Shown one piece after another: positions 47,974-58,923 of a DNA stretch of 64,000 nt. Location of the stretch: NCBI GenBank assembly GCA_002633005.1, contig NMRA01000050.1, positions 949,983 to 1,013,982 on the forward strand. The letters run 5' to 3'. Each line of letters opens with the position of its first letter. Position 1 is the stretch's first letter. The DNA comes from Phoronis australis (Eukaryota; Phoronida; Phoronidae). The position numbers and the translations under genes are program-made. The notes below the pieces were generated by a model. That model did no database searches. It was not told the DNA's origin and saw nothing but the letters and a program-made list of their open reading frames with translations.

Positions 47974-50900
47974 TGTGTGTGTGTGTGTACGTGTGTGTGT
48001 ACGTGTGTGTGTNCAAATATTCTTCGATCGGATCTCAAAAACGCTGTTGGAGTTTTCTTGAATATCGTTTCGTTTCCGTTGAAAGTCCTATTTTTGATAG
48101 ATCTTCATGCAAAAGTGGAAATTTTAAAAAACAATTCCTAGCATTTTTTGGATAATGGTTCATAAACGATGGTATCTGAACGTTTCGTACGAATGTGTTC
48201 AGCCATTTCTGATGTTCCAGAGTTTGCCAAATTTGGGCATTTTTTATGAGTCCTACCCTGGCATAACCTCAAGCTAGTAATTAAACGTTATGGGATATGC
48301 GATTTGAACCACTGTTAGATTTTTTGCTTAGTACCTTGAACGAAATTGTGATCGTATTTCAGTGTGTAATGCGTCTAAGCTGGCGGGTGGCAAGTTCCTG
48401 CCTTGGGAGTATCGCGATAACGACGGTCTTATCCTACCCTATTCTCCACGTCACGTGTTTGTTCACGACGGTATCCTTCCACCGGACAGCGGACCTGTTG
48501 AGGCGGAGGAGGTTGATGCTATAATGAAATCGTGCTACTGTGAACAGGATAAAGGCAAAGGTGAATTAAATCTGTTTTGACTTTTGATGTAGGCCTACTG
48601 CAACTATGTAGGAACAGAAGGAGATTAGAAATACAACAAAAGACTGGTAAATTCGTTAATCGTCTAAGAATCTGATGTGCCGCCACCTGTATCTGTTTTT
48701 ACAGGTTTGCTTAATAAAAGCATGATTGATTGTGGTCTTTATGAGAAATGATATGCTACATTTTTCGATGTACATTATTTCAAAAGTCACCTGATATAAA
48801 CTGAAGTGGCACTGGGTTATTTTACCGAGCTTCATCGTTGGCTGTACGTCGACACGGGGTGTGCTTGTGTGTGCGGGTGTATTTTCGTGTTGGTTCGCGT
48901 GTGCTAGGGGAGATGCTTACCGCGAGTCAAATCGCACCACTTGCCTTAATCAACTAACACATAGAAATGTTAACTGTCCACAGTTTGTCATGCCACTGCA
49001 TGTATGTTACAAAAATACCTTAGGTACGTTTGTATAGTCCAAGGTGATGACATCCGGCGCTTTTCCTGATCCAGTTATGCTAATATTTGAATATTTGGTC
49101 TAACATGAAAAAATGTATTTCGACCTCTGAGGTAGTCTGGAGTGTCAAATGTCTTGGATGTGGCTATGGGTTTCATGTTTCAGCAATTTCCGTTTATGTC
49201 TCATGTTTTACTGTTTAGGACGTCTTAGGTTTGGACGGAAGACTGCGAGAGCGAAGCCCAGCCACACTTACACTCGACTTGGAGAACCATACAGGTAGAT
49301 GTTGATTCTTAGTCGACTGCGTATCTTGGAAAGAACTCCGCGCAATGTCACCATTCTCATGTAGGGATCGAGTGAAAAGAATTTAAGACATGTGTTACGG
49401 AATTCGAAAATATCGTTGCTTTAGTCACTCATACGTCTGGAATTACGGGAGCACACTTTTATTCGCAAATCAAACTGGAGATAACAGGCTTGCTTATTTG
49501 GTCTATCAATGAATGTTACCTGACTTATCACAATATCTAAAGTCCAAATACATACACACTCTCGCTAGCTGTATCGCTCCTGGTGCTAGCTTCACTTACG
49601 TCATCACAGGCAAACTTGTCACCTGTGGTAAATTTCAGTGGCGTAAGTCTCGGTTTAGACTCTGTGTGATAGCAACGTAAAGTGCGACATTTTAGTGAAA
49701 CAAAAACATCTAAAATTCCCGGATGGGAATTTTAACAGTAAAAGCATTCTGGGACTGTTTTTGAAACCACGGTGTGCACGAGTGTCCACTGTTGAAGGCG
49801 TACATGTAGGCCTATGGCTGAAATTCAAACACGGCGAATATTCCAAGAACTGGAATATAAAGAAGTGGAAACCTACCAAGAAAGTCTAAATGAATAGTAA
49901 ATATTATACATCACATAATTTTAAAATTTTCCCGTCTTATTTAGGAAGGTTAAAGTTATGACTGATATCCCCTGTGAGGATCCTCCTTTGCATTATCTGG
50001 CACCCGGCCTCCTACCCGTTCTCACTAAACCTTACGAAACCTTAACAACATGTGTAAATAAGCTTCAGGAAGGCCGGTAAGGAGCATGTGCATTACATTT
50101 AGTTGGGGTTTTAGACAATTGTTATAATGTCTTCAGTTCGAAATCTAATTGATTTACGTCTCTAACTTGTGCATTAGACCTGTGGCCTGTTTCATGAAAT
50201 TGACTTGAACCGTTCTTTCATTAGATGGTTGCACCTTTTGAAGTTTAAGACCATGAATAACAATTTCATAACATAAGAAGAATTTTATAAATTTAAGAGA
50301 AAAATAAACGGTTTCTGCGACCGGTCGAAACGCAGTTTTTCAACACCAGCTGAGCACAATGTTGCTCCTGAACTGATCCCTCGCTCCACCGTTTTCTGCC
50401 ATACACGTGTCCGACGAACGAACCTGTGAAATTTCTGGGCGATATTATACGGTTTTTTAGAAAGACAAAAACTAAAATATTGTCCGTCGGATACTATAGC
50501 TGCATCCTCCGAACAATCACCTTTTTCATAATACTCGTCTCAGACAATTTTTCAACTCTTTTGGAGACCACTCCGGCTCACGGCTGGTGTAGAACAACAC
50601 AAGAGCGAAGACCGGTCTTCCACCGATGACGTCACACAAAATTTTCATTAACTTTTTAAAGTTAATTTAAAATCTTTTACGTTTATTTCTTGACTACAAG
50701 TACACAAGTTGCAAAAAATGCTTAAATTATCGTACCAATTGTTGATATGAGAATTCAAGCATTTATGACTATGGTGCTAGTTACTTATGAAACACCAAAG
50801 GGTTCGTGAACGAGTGCCTTTCTGGGGATACAAATGTGCTTAATCTAAGGGTACTTTTGTTTTATATACGAAGGTCGTTTATTAAGTTCTCGGTCTCACC

Positions 50901-53900
50901 AGGTTAATTTTTTTCACACCACAGTAAAATTTCATTTTTATAATAGTGCTGCGGTCATGCTGAAGTAGTACGGTCAACTGCCGTTAGGTGACGTTGCTTT
51001 AAAAAAGCAGACGACAACACGTTTAGCAGCATGGAGATAACGGAGACGAGAACGTCATGAAGTATTTGGATAAAAAAGGCATGAAACCAAAAGATATTCA
51101 TGAAGAGATTCGAAAAACATTCGGAACAGACTCCCCTCCCTAGCTACTCCACTGTAAAAAAGTGGTCAGCTTGTTTCAAGAGGGGTAGATAACAGAAGCG
51201 GATCCAGGATTTCGAGTTAGGGGAGGACCAGGGCACAGGAATAACCAGAAATTCGGTAGATGCGCGCGTCCAACCTAAAATGTAGGGATACAGGGGTCTC
51301 TAATTTTTGGGTTTGCGGACGACTAAAAAAACGGTAAACGTGGTTTGTTCAGGTCCTATGAATTTTTAACTACCCCCCGAGCCCNCCCCTACCTAAATCC
51401 GCCACTGGATAAAGCGTTGAAGATGACCCTCGTACAGGACGTCCCAAATCATCGAGCTCCAGTGAAAATGTGCAGAAAATTCATGCAATGGTTATGAAAG
51501 ACAGTAGAATGACTGTTCAACATTTGGCAAACACTGTTGTCATCAGCAATGGGTCCGTCTCTAAAATTTTGAGTGAAGATTTGGGCATGAGTAAGGTGAG
51601 TGCACGATGGGTGCCAAGAATGTTCACTCAGGATCAGAAAATGAGCAGAATGCAAATTTCAAAGGAACTTCTAGGAAGATTCCAAGCAGATCCAGGCAAA
51701 TTTTCCAGAAGAATTGTAACCCAGTATGAGACATGGATCCACTATTTTGACCCGAAATCAAAACAACAAAGTAAACTATGGAAGCACGTGCGTTCTCCAA
51801 GCCCGAGAAAGTTCAAGTTGTGTGACTCTGCGAGCAAAGTTATGGCCTCTGTGTTCTGGGACAGCGAAGGCATTCTGATGATCGACTACTTGCAACGAGG
51901 ACACACTGCTACTGGGAATTACTATGCATCACTTTTGAAAAATCTCAAAAAAGCAACCAAGGAAAAGAGACGCGGGAAGTTTCGGGATGGAGTGCTGTTG
52001 CTTCAAGACAACGCACCTGCCCATACTGCCCAAGTTGCGGTGGCTGAAGCAACTACGTGTGGCTTTGAAACATTTCCGCACCCCGCTTATTCTCCAGACC
52101 TGGCCTCGTGGACGCCAGTATGTGAGCGATGATGACGTCATGAGTGCATTGGAGGAGTATTTTGAGAGGCTCGACAAAAGTTTCTTTTACGAAGGCATTG
52201 CAAAACTGGAGCACAGATGGAAGAAATGCATTGGTGTAACGAGAGATTATATTGAAAAATAAAAGTCAAAATTAGTTGTTATCGCGTTGTTTTCTGGGTG
52301 AGGCCGAGAGCTTATTGAACGACTGTCGTGCGTCCAATTTTAGTGCACAAACGATCTGTTTTTTATATACGCGTACTTTTGCTTAATCAACGCGTACTGT
52401 TTATCAGTCCATCAGTACTGCCACGCCCGTATTTTCGAACCTGAAAATGGCGGAAGGCTTTCTGCATCGGTTGAAGGCAACTTTTGAAGAATGTTGCAGA
52501 TTCTTCTCAAGCGACTACTTGAATGATGGCACCATTAACTTCGTTGATTAAGAGCAGAACCATGATCGTTTAAGAATTAAAAATACGCTTAGATTAAGCA
52601 AAAAGTACGCAATGATTGAGCACATTTCTGCGCTCAGAAAGGCACTCGTTTATGAACCCTTTGGCGGTTCATGTTAAGAATTAAAAATACGCATAGATCA
52701 AGCAAGAGTATGCATAGATAAAGCAAAAGTACGCATAGAATAAGCAAAAATACGCGTAGATTAAGCACATGTCTAAGCGCAGAAAAGTATCCTTTGGCGC
52801 TTCATACATGCAGTTACTGAGATGACTAATATCAACTATTTCTAGACGGTGATGCAGTCGTACATGTAAGTGCTTGGCTAAGCCTTTGTCAGTAACTGAA
52901 GTGTGATCGTAAGACCACGGCCAACAAAGCTCAGTCATAAGCCTTGTGTTACTTTTTTAAAAAAAGGCCTCAAATGAGTGAACGATCCCAGGGTTACTGA
53001 GCACTTGGGGCTTACCAGAGGCCGTAGAACATTATCTACGAAAAGAAATTATCGAGGGAATCCTGCAGAAAATCGAGTACCTTTGTCACAAGCGTACATT
53101 CACAGGATGTTAGAACCGTTCGGAGAGTGCTATGCGTGAGCGGTGTCTGCGTCTTGCTCTGCTTCAACTACCGTGGGGCATAGTACTTACATGTAAGGTT
53201 CTGTGATGAAAATTGTTGCCGTGAGCATGTGGTTAGCGCGGAGCAGTGTTCTGTTCATTAGTAAACCCGACATGCTGGTGAGTGATTTGTAGCACTTCAT
53301 TGCTACTCTTGGACCAATTGAAAGTTATTTCTACTCTTTAAACTTGACTTGTGTGCTGGTGACGATGCATGTTGTGTGTTGTATGGATAGTAATCACATG
53401 GAGTGTTTTCTCGTGTAGAGACTGCAACAAAGAGTGTTTGGAGACACTTCGCCAAGCGAATGAATCTTTTGTAAAACTCGTGCGATCCTGTCTCCCTACG
53501 GTTCTGAATGGTGTCACAAAAGCTATACTGAGTGAGGACGACATCACAAGCTGTCTTGCCATGGTGACACTGGGTGAACTGTGCCAGAGACATCCTATTT
53601 CACTGAAAGACAGGGTGAATTTTGATAACATTATTGGACTTATTGGATTGTCATTGTACAAAAAAGCTGAAACGTGGGAAATTTTAGTTAATGGAAACAT
53701 GCGAAAAAATCGTAGGCTCAACTTCTGGTTCAATACTTCAGCGCTGGTGTTCTGGTGGCGGTGGTGATTTTACATTTTCAAAAAGATTTTAACAACCAGC
53801 ATAAGACCATTATTAATGCTATTATGAACCGTCGAAAAGTAGCCTTTGACATCGACATCTTGCCTTTATAACGCTAAGACATCGCTAAAAAGCGAGACTT

Positions 53901-56422
53901 TGCGAGATTACGCGAGATATTGCCGTGAATTTCGAATAAGACCGTGTGATTTTGGTTAGACTTTAGAAAGGTCCTAGCGTAGGTCCTAGCGCTACTAGTC
54001 TCATCTAATTCTTGAGAACTACAGTGCCCTTGAATTAAAAGTTAGTTTTCAGCTGAAAGAGTCGTTAAGATGGTTTACCCGGCTATTCATGAAACAACAC
54101 CACGTTCGCTGCTATCGTGAGCATGGACTGTGTCTTCTTCGCCTGAGCACATGTAACATGTGCGCACCTAGCCTAAAAATGGGGGGTTCGTATTTTTGAG
54201 AATGCGGACCTTTTAATAAGATTTACGGTGAACGTTAACAACTACATGTATGAATTGCGCATTCACCGAATTTTTGTAGTTCCTGCTGTTTTCAGTGGAC
54301 TGGGTGCACGCATGATTTTGACCATCTAATTGCGAGTTTGGTCCCCCATTTAGTGGCGGATATACAGGGACATTCATAAATAGCCTCATTGGCAAAATCT
54401 TTTGCTTTCTGAAGTTTTTGGCCAACACTGCATTTTCGATAAAATCAAAGAGTATTCCTATGCACGACTCCTGCCTATACAGCAGTGCTTAACCTGAACA
54501 TTTTATATTTGTAGGATGTTGTCAGAATGTTTTCAATTTTGTTCGCGAAATTAGCTTCCACCAAACGCATGGTTCAACTGCACGTCAAAGAGACACTGTT
54601 GACATTGGCCAGCAAGGTGGAACCTGACCTTTTGGTCAACGTACTCGTGAAAAACGGAGTTACGTTAGTATTCTTTGGGAGTTAATTAAGCAATTCTCTT
54701 CTGGAATCATGGATTGGCAGCATGTATACAAATGAACGTGTCGTAGTGGTTGAACAACAGCAAACAAATTTGGCAAGATGAAGTACTCTTTATACTTGCA
54801 TTGTGGTCCTCCCAAAGACTTTTCCTTAGGACTGTTGCGTGCTCTCGTTTACTATTATCTCCACAATAGTGGAAGCTTGTTGTCGGTGTTTTACGAGGAG
54901 GTGTATAAAACCGAAATGCATAAAATCGGCACACATACGTGTACATCATGTACCTATGACAGGTCCTATTAACTTCAACACATTCCATTCATATTATTTC
55001 AGACATCGTAACTCTGCCGTGAGATGCACGGCGTCTAAGCTGCTATACGACGCCACTGCAAGGTGTGGGGGAGACAAGGTCCTTCAATGTTATCACCTTG
55101 TTAGGCTTATTTTTTTCACTGTCTTGAAAAATCTTGAAGACGACCAAAAAGAAATCAGGTACAAATATAGAGTGCTTTGTTTATACTGCATCATACGTGT
55201 ATAAAGTCCTGGTGCTCAGATTTTTTGACAAGGTCGACGTTATCTTCACTCACGGTCCGCATGGAAGTTTTCATTCAATATTTCCCAGGACTCGCAATTT
55301 GGTTCTTGGGACAAATTTCTTCTCTCATGAAATAGTTGTTTTCACTCTGACTGGAGACATGAGTAAGCAGGCGGTGTGTTCAATGTAGCGGTGGCATTGT
55401 GTTGATCTTATGTTTTAACTGCATGGGGCACACTGTTGTCCTTCAGGTTCGTGCACTGTAAAAGCAGAATTTCAAAGGAGTACGTTCGTTCAATGTAACA
55501 GAACTTTAAAGGAAATTGGCCTTACACTGTAGCAGTGTGTGTGTTCGTAAACTGTAACAAGAGACTTGCTAAAAACTTTTTCAAGAGAAAAGAATTTGGT
55601 TAATGAAAAGACGATTTTTCTTTTAAGAGTATCTTGGATACTGACAACGTTTATGGAGCTTGGATGGGCAAGCCTAATTAAATAATCATGCCATGTAGAT
55701 GAATACAAGTGATGCAATGTAGGCGAGCATTTTCTTAAAGCCACCCAGACTCTTGCACTTTACGTGATGTTTAGACAAGCACTAGCACACAATTTGGCTT
55801 GGCAAGACCTGTCATTTGACTCAAAGGAGTCCTGTTGCACTGTATTTTCGCACTTTTTGTACATTGGTTTTCGCGCTGTTCCCGACAGAAATGGCCTGAC
55901 GGCAATGGCAAAGCGGCATATGCAATCGTTCCCGGTAGAAGCTACATGTATTCCACTAAGTGATCTTCCCTTTTTCAGTATTTTGCTTTTAATAACTAAT
56001 CTATCACGTCAAATGTCTTAAATGGCAAAGAGGCTAGTCTTGAAGGTGGCCTTTACCGCAAATTTTCCAGGCTCTGGATATTTTACAGAAATGCTGGACG
56101 ACGTATGTTAGCGTTTCTCATACACCAAAAGAACGGCCTAAAGAACCTTCATCTGTTCTGTCCCGGGGAGAAACTCGACTGTGTCCTTGCAGCAATGGGA
56201 GAGAACGAAAGATGTGGCGTCCCTGTAAGTGACGACTCTTGCAGATAATTTTACTTGTGGTTCTGAGGAAACATACTGTAATAACAGCACTCAAAGCCAC
56301 ACAATTATGGCTTGGAAAGACTGAGCCATACATCATATTTGAACACAAATAGGACCCACAAATTACGGGTTTTTCAGTTACCAGTTGCTTTCTCCTCTCA
56401 GTGGTTCATGAAACTCGACTGA
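45042..56422 (+). CDS. Single-TOG-domain protein, TOGARAM/crescerin-like
   Basis: Microtubule-binding TOG-type HEAT-repeat protein, about 424-431 aa. Exons: 45042-45231, 48363-48560, 49219-49294, 49945-50076, 53419-53614, 54515-54663, 55003-55158, 56071-56224, and either a last exon 56378-56422 or read-through to TAA at 56246-56248. Phases agree throughout. The first 110 or so residues are unrecognised. Helical repeats follow: ITSCLAMVTLGELCQRH, VVRMFSILFAKLASTKRMVQ, LLVNVLVKNGVTHRNSAVRC and FYRNAGRRMLAFLI. The NGVxHRNSAVR and GRRML motifs fit TOGARAM TOG domains better than XMAP215/CLASP ones; this is pattern recognition from memory. TOGARAM proteins act on ciliary microtubules but carry several TOGs, whereas only one is present here. 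Alternatives: a shortened paralogue, or a gene whose other TOG exons lie elsewhere. Confidence 0.7.
46390..47760 (+). pseudogene. Dead non-LTR retrotransposon (reverse transcriptase remnant)
   Basis: In shifting plus-strand frames: VDDLVL (the YxDD box region), KDVHKKLRVLHQYS, NENKYLGLVFSS, YGCEVWDFNNFADVE, then LNKLSNLDTYTK and FVYYAFKRRSENCQ. This is the usual order of the RT palm end and the region downstream of it in CR1/L2-type LINEs. There are many stops and frameshifts. It lies in intron 1 of the TOG gene and is itself interrupted by the 32-bp array at 47376-47563. Confidence 0.7.
47376..47563. repeat. 32-bp tandem repeat, 6 copies, inside the dead LINE
   Basis: Unit GTATTGAATATTCCCACTAT + GACCTGAGGAGT. 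Starts at 47376, 47408, 47440, 47472, 47504 and 47536. Later copies change GACCTG to GACTTG or GATTTG. The unit is part of the retrotransposon coding region that expanded locally. Confidence 0.95.
47800..48015. repeat. Compound microsatellite (ACAT, CTAC, GT) ending at an N
   Basis: Runs of ACATACAT, CTACCTAC and (GT)n with GTAC interruptions. An N at 48013 suggests difficult assembly. Open frames here have no biological meaning. Confidence 0.95.
51031..52263 (+). pseudogene. mariner transposase, inactive
   Basis: The N-terminal HTH region (KYLDKKGMKPKDIHEEIRKT) has frame breaks. After the inner insertion comes SVEDDPRTGRPKSSS, HTH 2 (VSKILSEDLGM), then WIHYFDPKSKQQSKLWKH with the first catalytic Asp and LLLQDNAPAHTA with the second. 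After FPHPAYSPDLA a deletion removes the stretch that normally holds the third catalytic Asp of the D,D34D triad. The reading frame shifts, and the C-terminus resumes as RGRQYVSDDDVMSALEEYF to the stop. Confidence 0.9.
51193..51407. mobile_element. 215-bp MITE inside the mariner (inner level)
   Basis: The ends CAGAAGCGGATCCAGG and, reverse-complemented, CAGTGGCGGATTTAGG are flanked by a 5-bp duplication GATAA (51188-51192 and 51408-51412). The left-end consensus CAGTGGCGGAT is shared with the insertion at 5521. It contains the N at 51385. With one GATAA removed, the mariner frame joins across the site. Confidence 0.85.
52679..52806. repeat. Short tandem array of ACGCATAGATTAAGCA-like units
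   Basis: Four degenerate units of about 20 bp (ACGCATAGA-AAGCAAAA) are followed by another copy of the outer transposon's end (CTAAGCGCAGAAA ... CCTTTGGCGCTTCAT). The same TTAAGCA-rich subterminal text is present at 52369-52400 and 61810-61870. Confidence 0.6.
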
Positions 56423-57298
56423 AGTTGGAAATAAATGACAATCCACACATACACTCACCAGTCATGTTGATCTCTTTTCGCCAATTGTTACCTTATACTA
56501 TAATTCGTTAACAGAACTCTACCAGGAACCGCTCGTCTCGCCAACCATTTTTGTTTCTCATCTGACTGAAGATTCCACATGGACTTGTGGAGAACTGCAA
56601 GTTGTAATGTTTTAAAACCTCCAACCGTTTTGTACGAAAGCCATGGCCCCATGCCCACTCCCCCATAAATCCGCTACTGCTTGCTACAAGTGTTAAGGTC
56701 AGAATGATTGGGAGTCTGTCTGACAAGGATGTATTTTTTGCAGATGTTGCCAAAAACTAACTTTTGTTTGAAACCATTAAAAGCCGTTCGCGTGGTCCGT
56801 GTTAGTTAATGTCTAGACGGCGATGCAATAACTTCGAGTGACAGTGTACAGAGGAAATAGCGCCTTTGTTTTTAGCAGTGAAGGAAGAGAGAAACGATGA
56901 AGGATGACAGAGAACGTTGAAAAGTAAAGACAGCTGAAATTACATTCAGTCAGTGTGTTTGTAAATTACATATTGTTTTGAATTCTCATAACTTGAAAAA
57001 TACAAGAACGTTGTAGATTCAGGATCATACTGGGATTCGTTCGGTGAGTTTAGCTAAACTAAATCTAAACGACTTGGTTCAACGCAGCTTTAAATTTGCA
57101 TTTTAATCTTTGCCTATTAAAAAACTTGCAAAATATAGTGAGGATCATCTAATTAGTTTTCCGTTACAAAGCAATCACATAAGCATCCTTGACAAAGTGA
57201 AATTCACAGGTTGCTAATCAACAAACTCTATTGCGGAATTATTGATCGACATCTTTTGAAAGTAGATCTATCTCGTTGCACCATGTCAGTTTTATGTT
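56225..57298. other. 3' end of the TOG gene and spacer
   Basis: An acceptor TTTTTCAG at 56377 leads to a 14-codon frame ending TGA at 56420-56422, and AATAAA follows at 56430-56435. Whether the last exon is spliced or exon 8 simply runs on, the transcript plausibly ends near 56450. Beyond that nothing is recognised up to the transposon. Confidence 0.45.
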
Positions 57299-58233
57299 TT
57301 AAAGGAGTGTGCCACCCAAAAAACAGCCTATTTTGTATCAATTTAGATCGAGTAGTTCTACTCGATAACGGCACGTTCGGTTGCGTTACCTGACACCTGA
57401 CGGCAGACAGATGTGTTGAAATTATCCAATGGCGTCATTGGTTTTACACGAATTCTGTTCAGCAGTTCACAACACGGGTTGGTGTTAGGTTATCGCTTGT
57501 ATTCATCCTTTAACACAGGTAAATCATTGGTATTTGGACACACCTTAGCCCAGAAAGTTCGGCAGGCCAATTTACCAAGGTTGGAGTTTGGGGTCTGTAA
57601 TTCGGAGATAAATTCGAAGTATTCTTTTGTGAAATACAGACAGGAGAACCTAGATCTGAGTTCTAAACAAATAAAACGCTTGTTATCCCGGCCAGTGGCT
57701 CGGAACCCGATCAGGCCCGTCGCGGCCGCACTGAAGACATCACGAACATAAACCAGCCAAAGTTGGAAACTAAACTTCCAATCAAGAAAATACTATACTA
57801 GTGAGCCAAAGAAGTAGTGTGCACGTGATTATTTTGGTGGATTAGCCACGAAACTGCAAATGTACTTACTCGTCGGGGGCCGCGAATTCAGGTTCCCCTT
57901 TGGCCACAACCGTCGGGGCAGAAGTTGCACATTGACAATCATTATTTGAATAATGTTTATGTAAATAAAGATTCCCCTAACACCTGGCTGTGTGATAGAA
58001 AATCGAGTTATGGTTTCAAAACAGTTTCTGTCAGCAAACACTGAATTAGCATGCGCTCACACGGCCTCTGTGGCGGATCAATAAGTTTTACTGCACCTAA
58101 AGCCACTAACGCAGTGATTTATTCATTGCTGGCTTCTCAAATCCTTTGCACTCACGAACACTCCAAAGGCATCACAAATTAGATCTAATGAGACAGACTT
58201 TTTTGTTTCAGTTTCATATTAGTATTGGCTAGG

Positions 58234-58587
58234 GTGAGAATAATTCATTTTGATGAAGACTTCCCAGGTAGATCGTTAGGTTTCTCAGAATATCAGTTCC
58301 AACCAGAATACACTGATCAAGAAATATTAGAGAGGCGCCGTGAACGTGCACAGACATTGGAGCATACGGATAATTCCAAAAACCGTCTCAATGACTTGTC
58401 ATGGTGTCAGTGCGCTAACTGCACCATAATGGAAACGACTGATCCACGTTTCTTTGTCTCCTACCTGCCGAACGCAAACACACTAGGCACAGAATCTGAC
58501 TTCAGCTTCGGTCGCTTTTTCTGCCCTGGCATGAGCTGTTTGGCAAGCCGGGATTCGTCAGTGCGGGAATCACTGTCCACGAAATGA
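58234..58587 (+). pseudogene. P2X7-ballast-like ORF fragment, copy B
   Basis: The frame reads VRIIHFDEDFPGRSLGFS, EYQFQPEYTDQEILERRRER and NDLSWCQCANCTIMETTD. The YQFxPEYTxxEIxERRxE helix followed by WCxCxNCxxM matches the zinc-binding ballast domain known from the P2X7 receptor C-terminus and from many uncharacterised invertebrate proteins. The initiator is GTG at 58234, where copy A has ATG, and the domain stops after METTD, losing later cysteines. The rest of the frame is the complement of the THAP ORF. Not functional as it stands. Confidence 0.6.
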
Positions 58588-58784
58588 CGGCTACAGACAC
58601 GCCGGAGATGTTTCAGGGCCTCGTAATTGGTATGAACGCCGTACTTTTCATTTTTCACTGCCGCGAGCCACTTTCGAAGCATTTCGGGCTCTCGAGGAAA
58701 TCGAAATACCGATGTACCCGCTTTCCTCGCAGCTTCATATTTCGCACACGCGGGAACGACACACCACACCATGGCGGCACTCAC
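58461..58784 (-). CDS. THAP zinc-finger ORF (5' end of a Kolobok-like transposase)
   Basis: 107 codons, start ATG at 58784. A full THAP (C2CH) module is present: C8-x4-C13, then about 50 residues, then C64-x2-H67 followed by F68, with the invariant FPR (29-31), RKW (37-39) and a VPSVF box near the end. THAP domains bind DNA and head Kolobok and P-type transposases. The catalytic part is absent: the frame stops at TAG where the ballast fragment begins. It is either a truncated transposase start or a short THAP-only protein, possibly still translated. Copies A and C are its decayed relatives. Confidence 0.75.
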   Translation of the reverse strand: MSAAMVWCVVPACAKYEAARKAGTSVFRFPREPEMLRKWLAAVKNEKYGVHTNYEALKHLRRVCSRHFVDSDSRTDESRLAKQLMPGQKKRPKLKSDSVPSVFAFGR

Positions 58785-58923
58785 TCTGCAGATGAACCAC
58801 TGACGTCGCTGCGGAGTTTCTCACCTTCTTCACAGGTTAACGCGACTCCTCTCCGGAAGATGTTGCCTCAGACCGATTAAGACGATAAAAAGACTAATTT
58901 AATCGGGTGGCATTGTCCTTTAA

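Larger units (their letters stand above)
50869..52328 (+). mobile_element. mariner element (middle level of the nest)
   Basis: The inverted ends CGAAGGTCGTTTATTAAGTT and, reverse-complemented, CGACAGTCGTTCAATAAGCT continue into CTCGG(T/C)CTCACC. TA precedes the left end; the right flank is TG, probably a mutated TA. Without the inner insertion the length is about 1.24 kb, normal for mariner. The transposase is dead (next entry). Confidence 0.9.
50788..52673. mobile_element. DNA transposon (outer level of the nest)
   Basis: The left end TTATGAAACACCAAAGGGTT and the reverse complement of the right end (CATGAACCGCCAAAGGGTTC) continue as shared CGAGTGCCTTTCTG, CAGAAATGTGC-like and GCTTAATCTAAG text. 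Its middle is filled by the mariner. Related right ends recur at 52755-52806 and 61800-61925. No transposase of its own is seen. Confidence 0.65.
57303..58919. mobile_element. Kolobok-like DNA transposon, copy B (1617 bp)
   Basis: The ends AGGAGTGTGCCACCC and, reverse-complemented, AGGACAATGCCACCC are flanked by perfect TTAA duplications (57299-57302 and 58920-58923). It carries a ballast-like gene start facing right and a THAP gene start facing left, whose 3' parts collide near 58450. This is the structure expected of an internal-deletion derivative that keeps only both ends of a longer autonomous element. Copy A (5487-7959) has the same plan. Confidence 0.85.

Noticed and set aside
47789-48141. 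Cys/Val-rich protein over the GT tract
   Set aside because: Pure microsatellite translation, crossing an N.
53615-53767. Extension of TOG exon 5 past 53614
   Set aside because: The strong donor GTGAAT at 53615 gives phase 0 and the correct helix spacing; the added residues would break the TOG repeat pattern.
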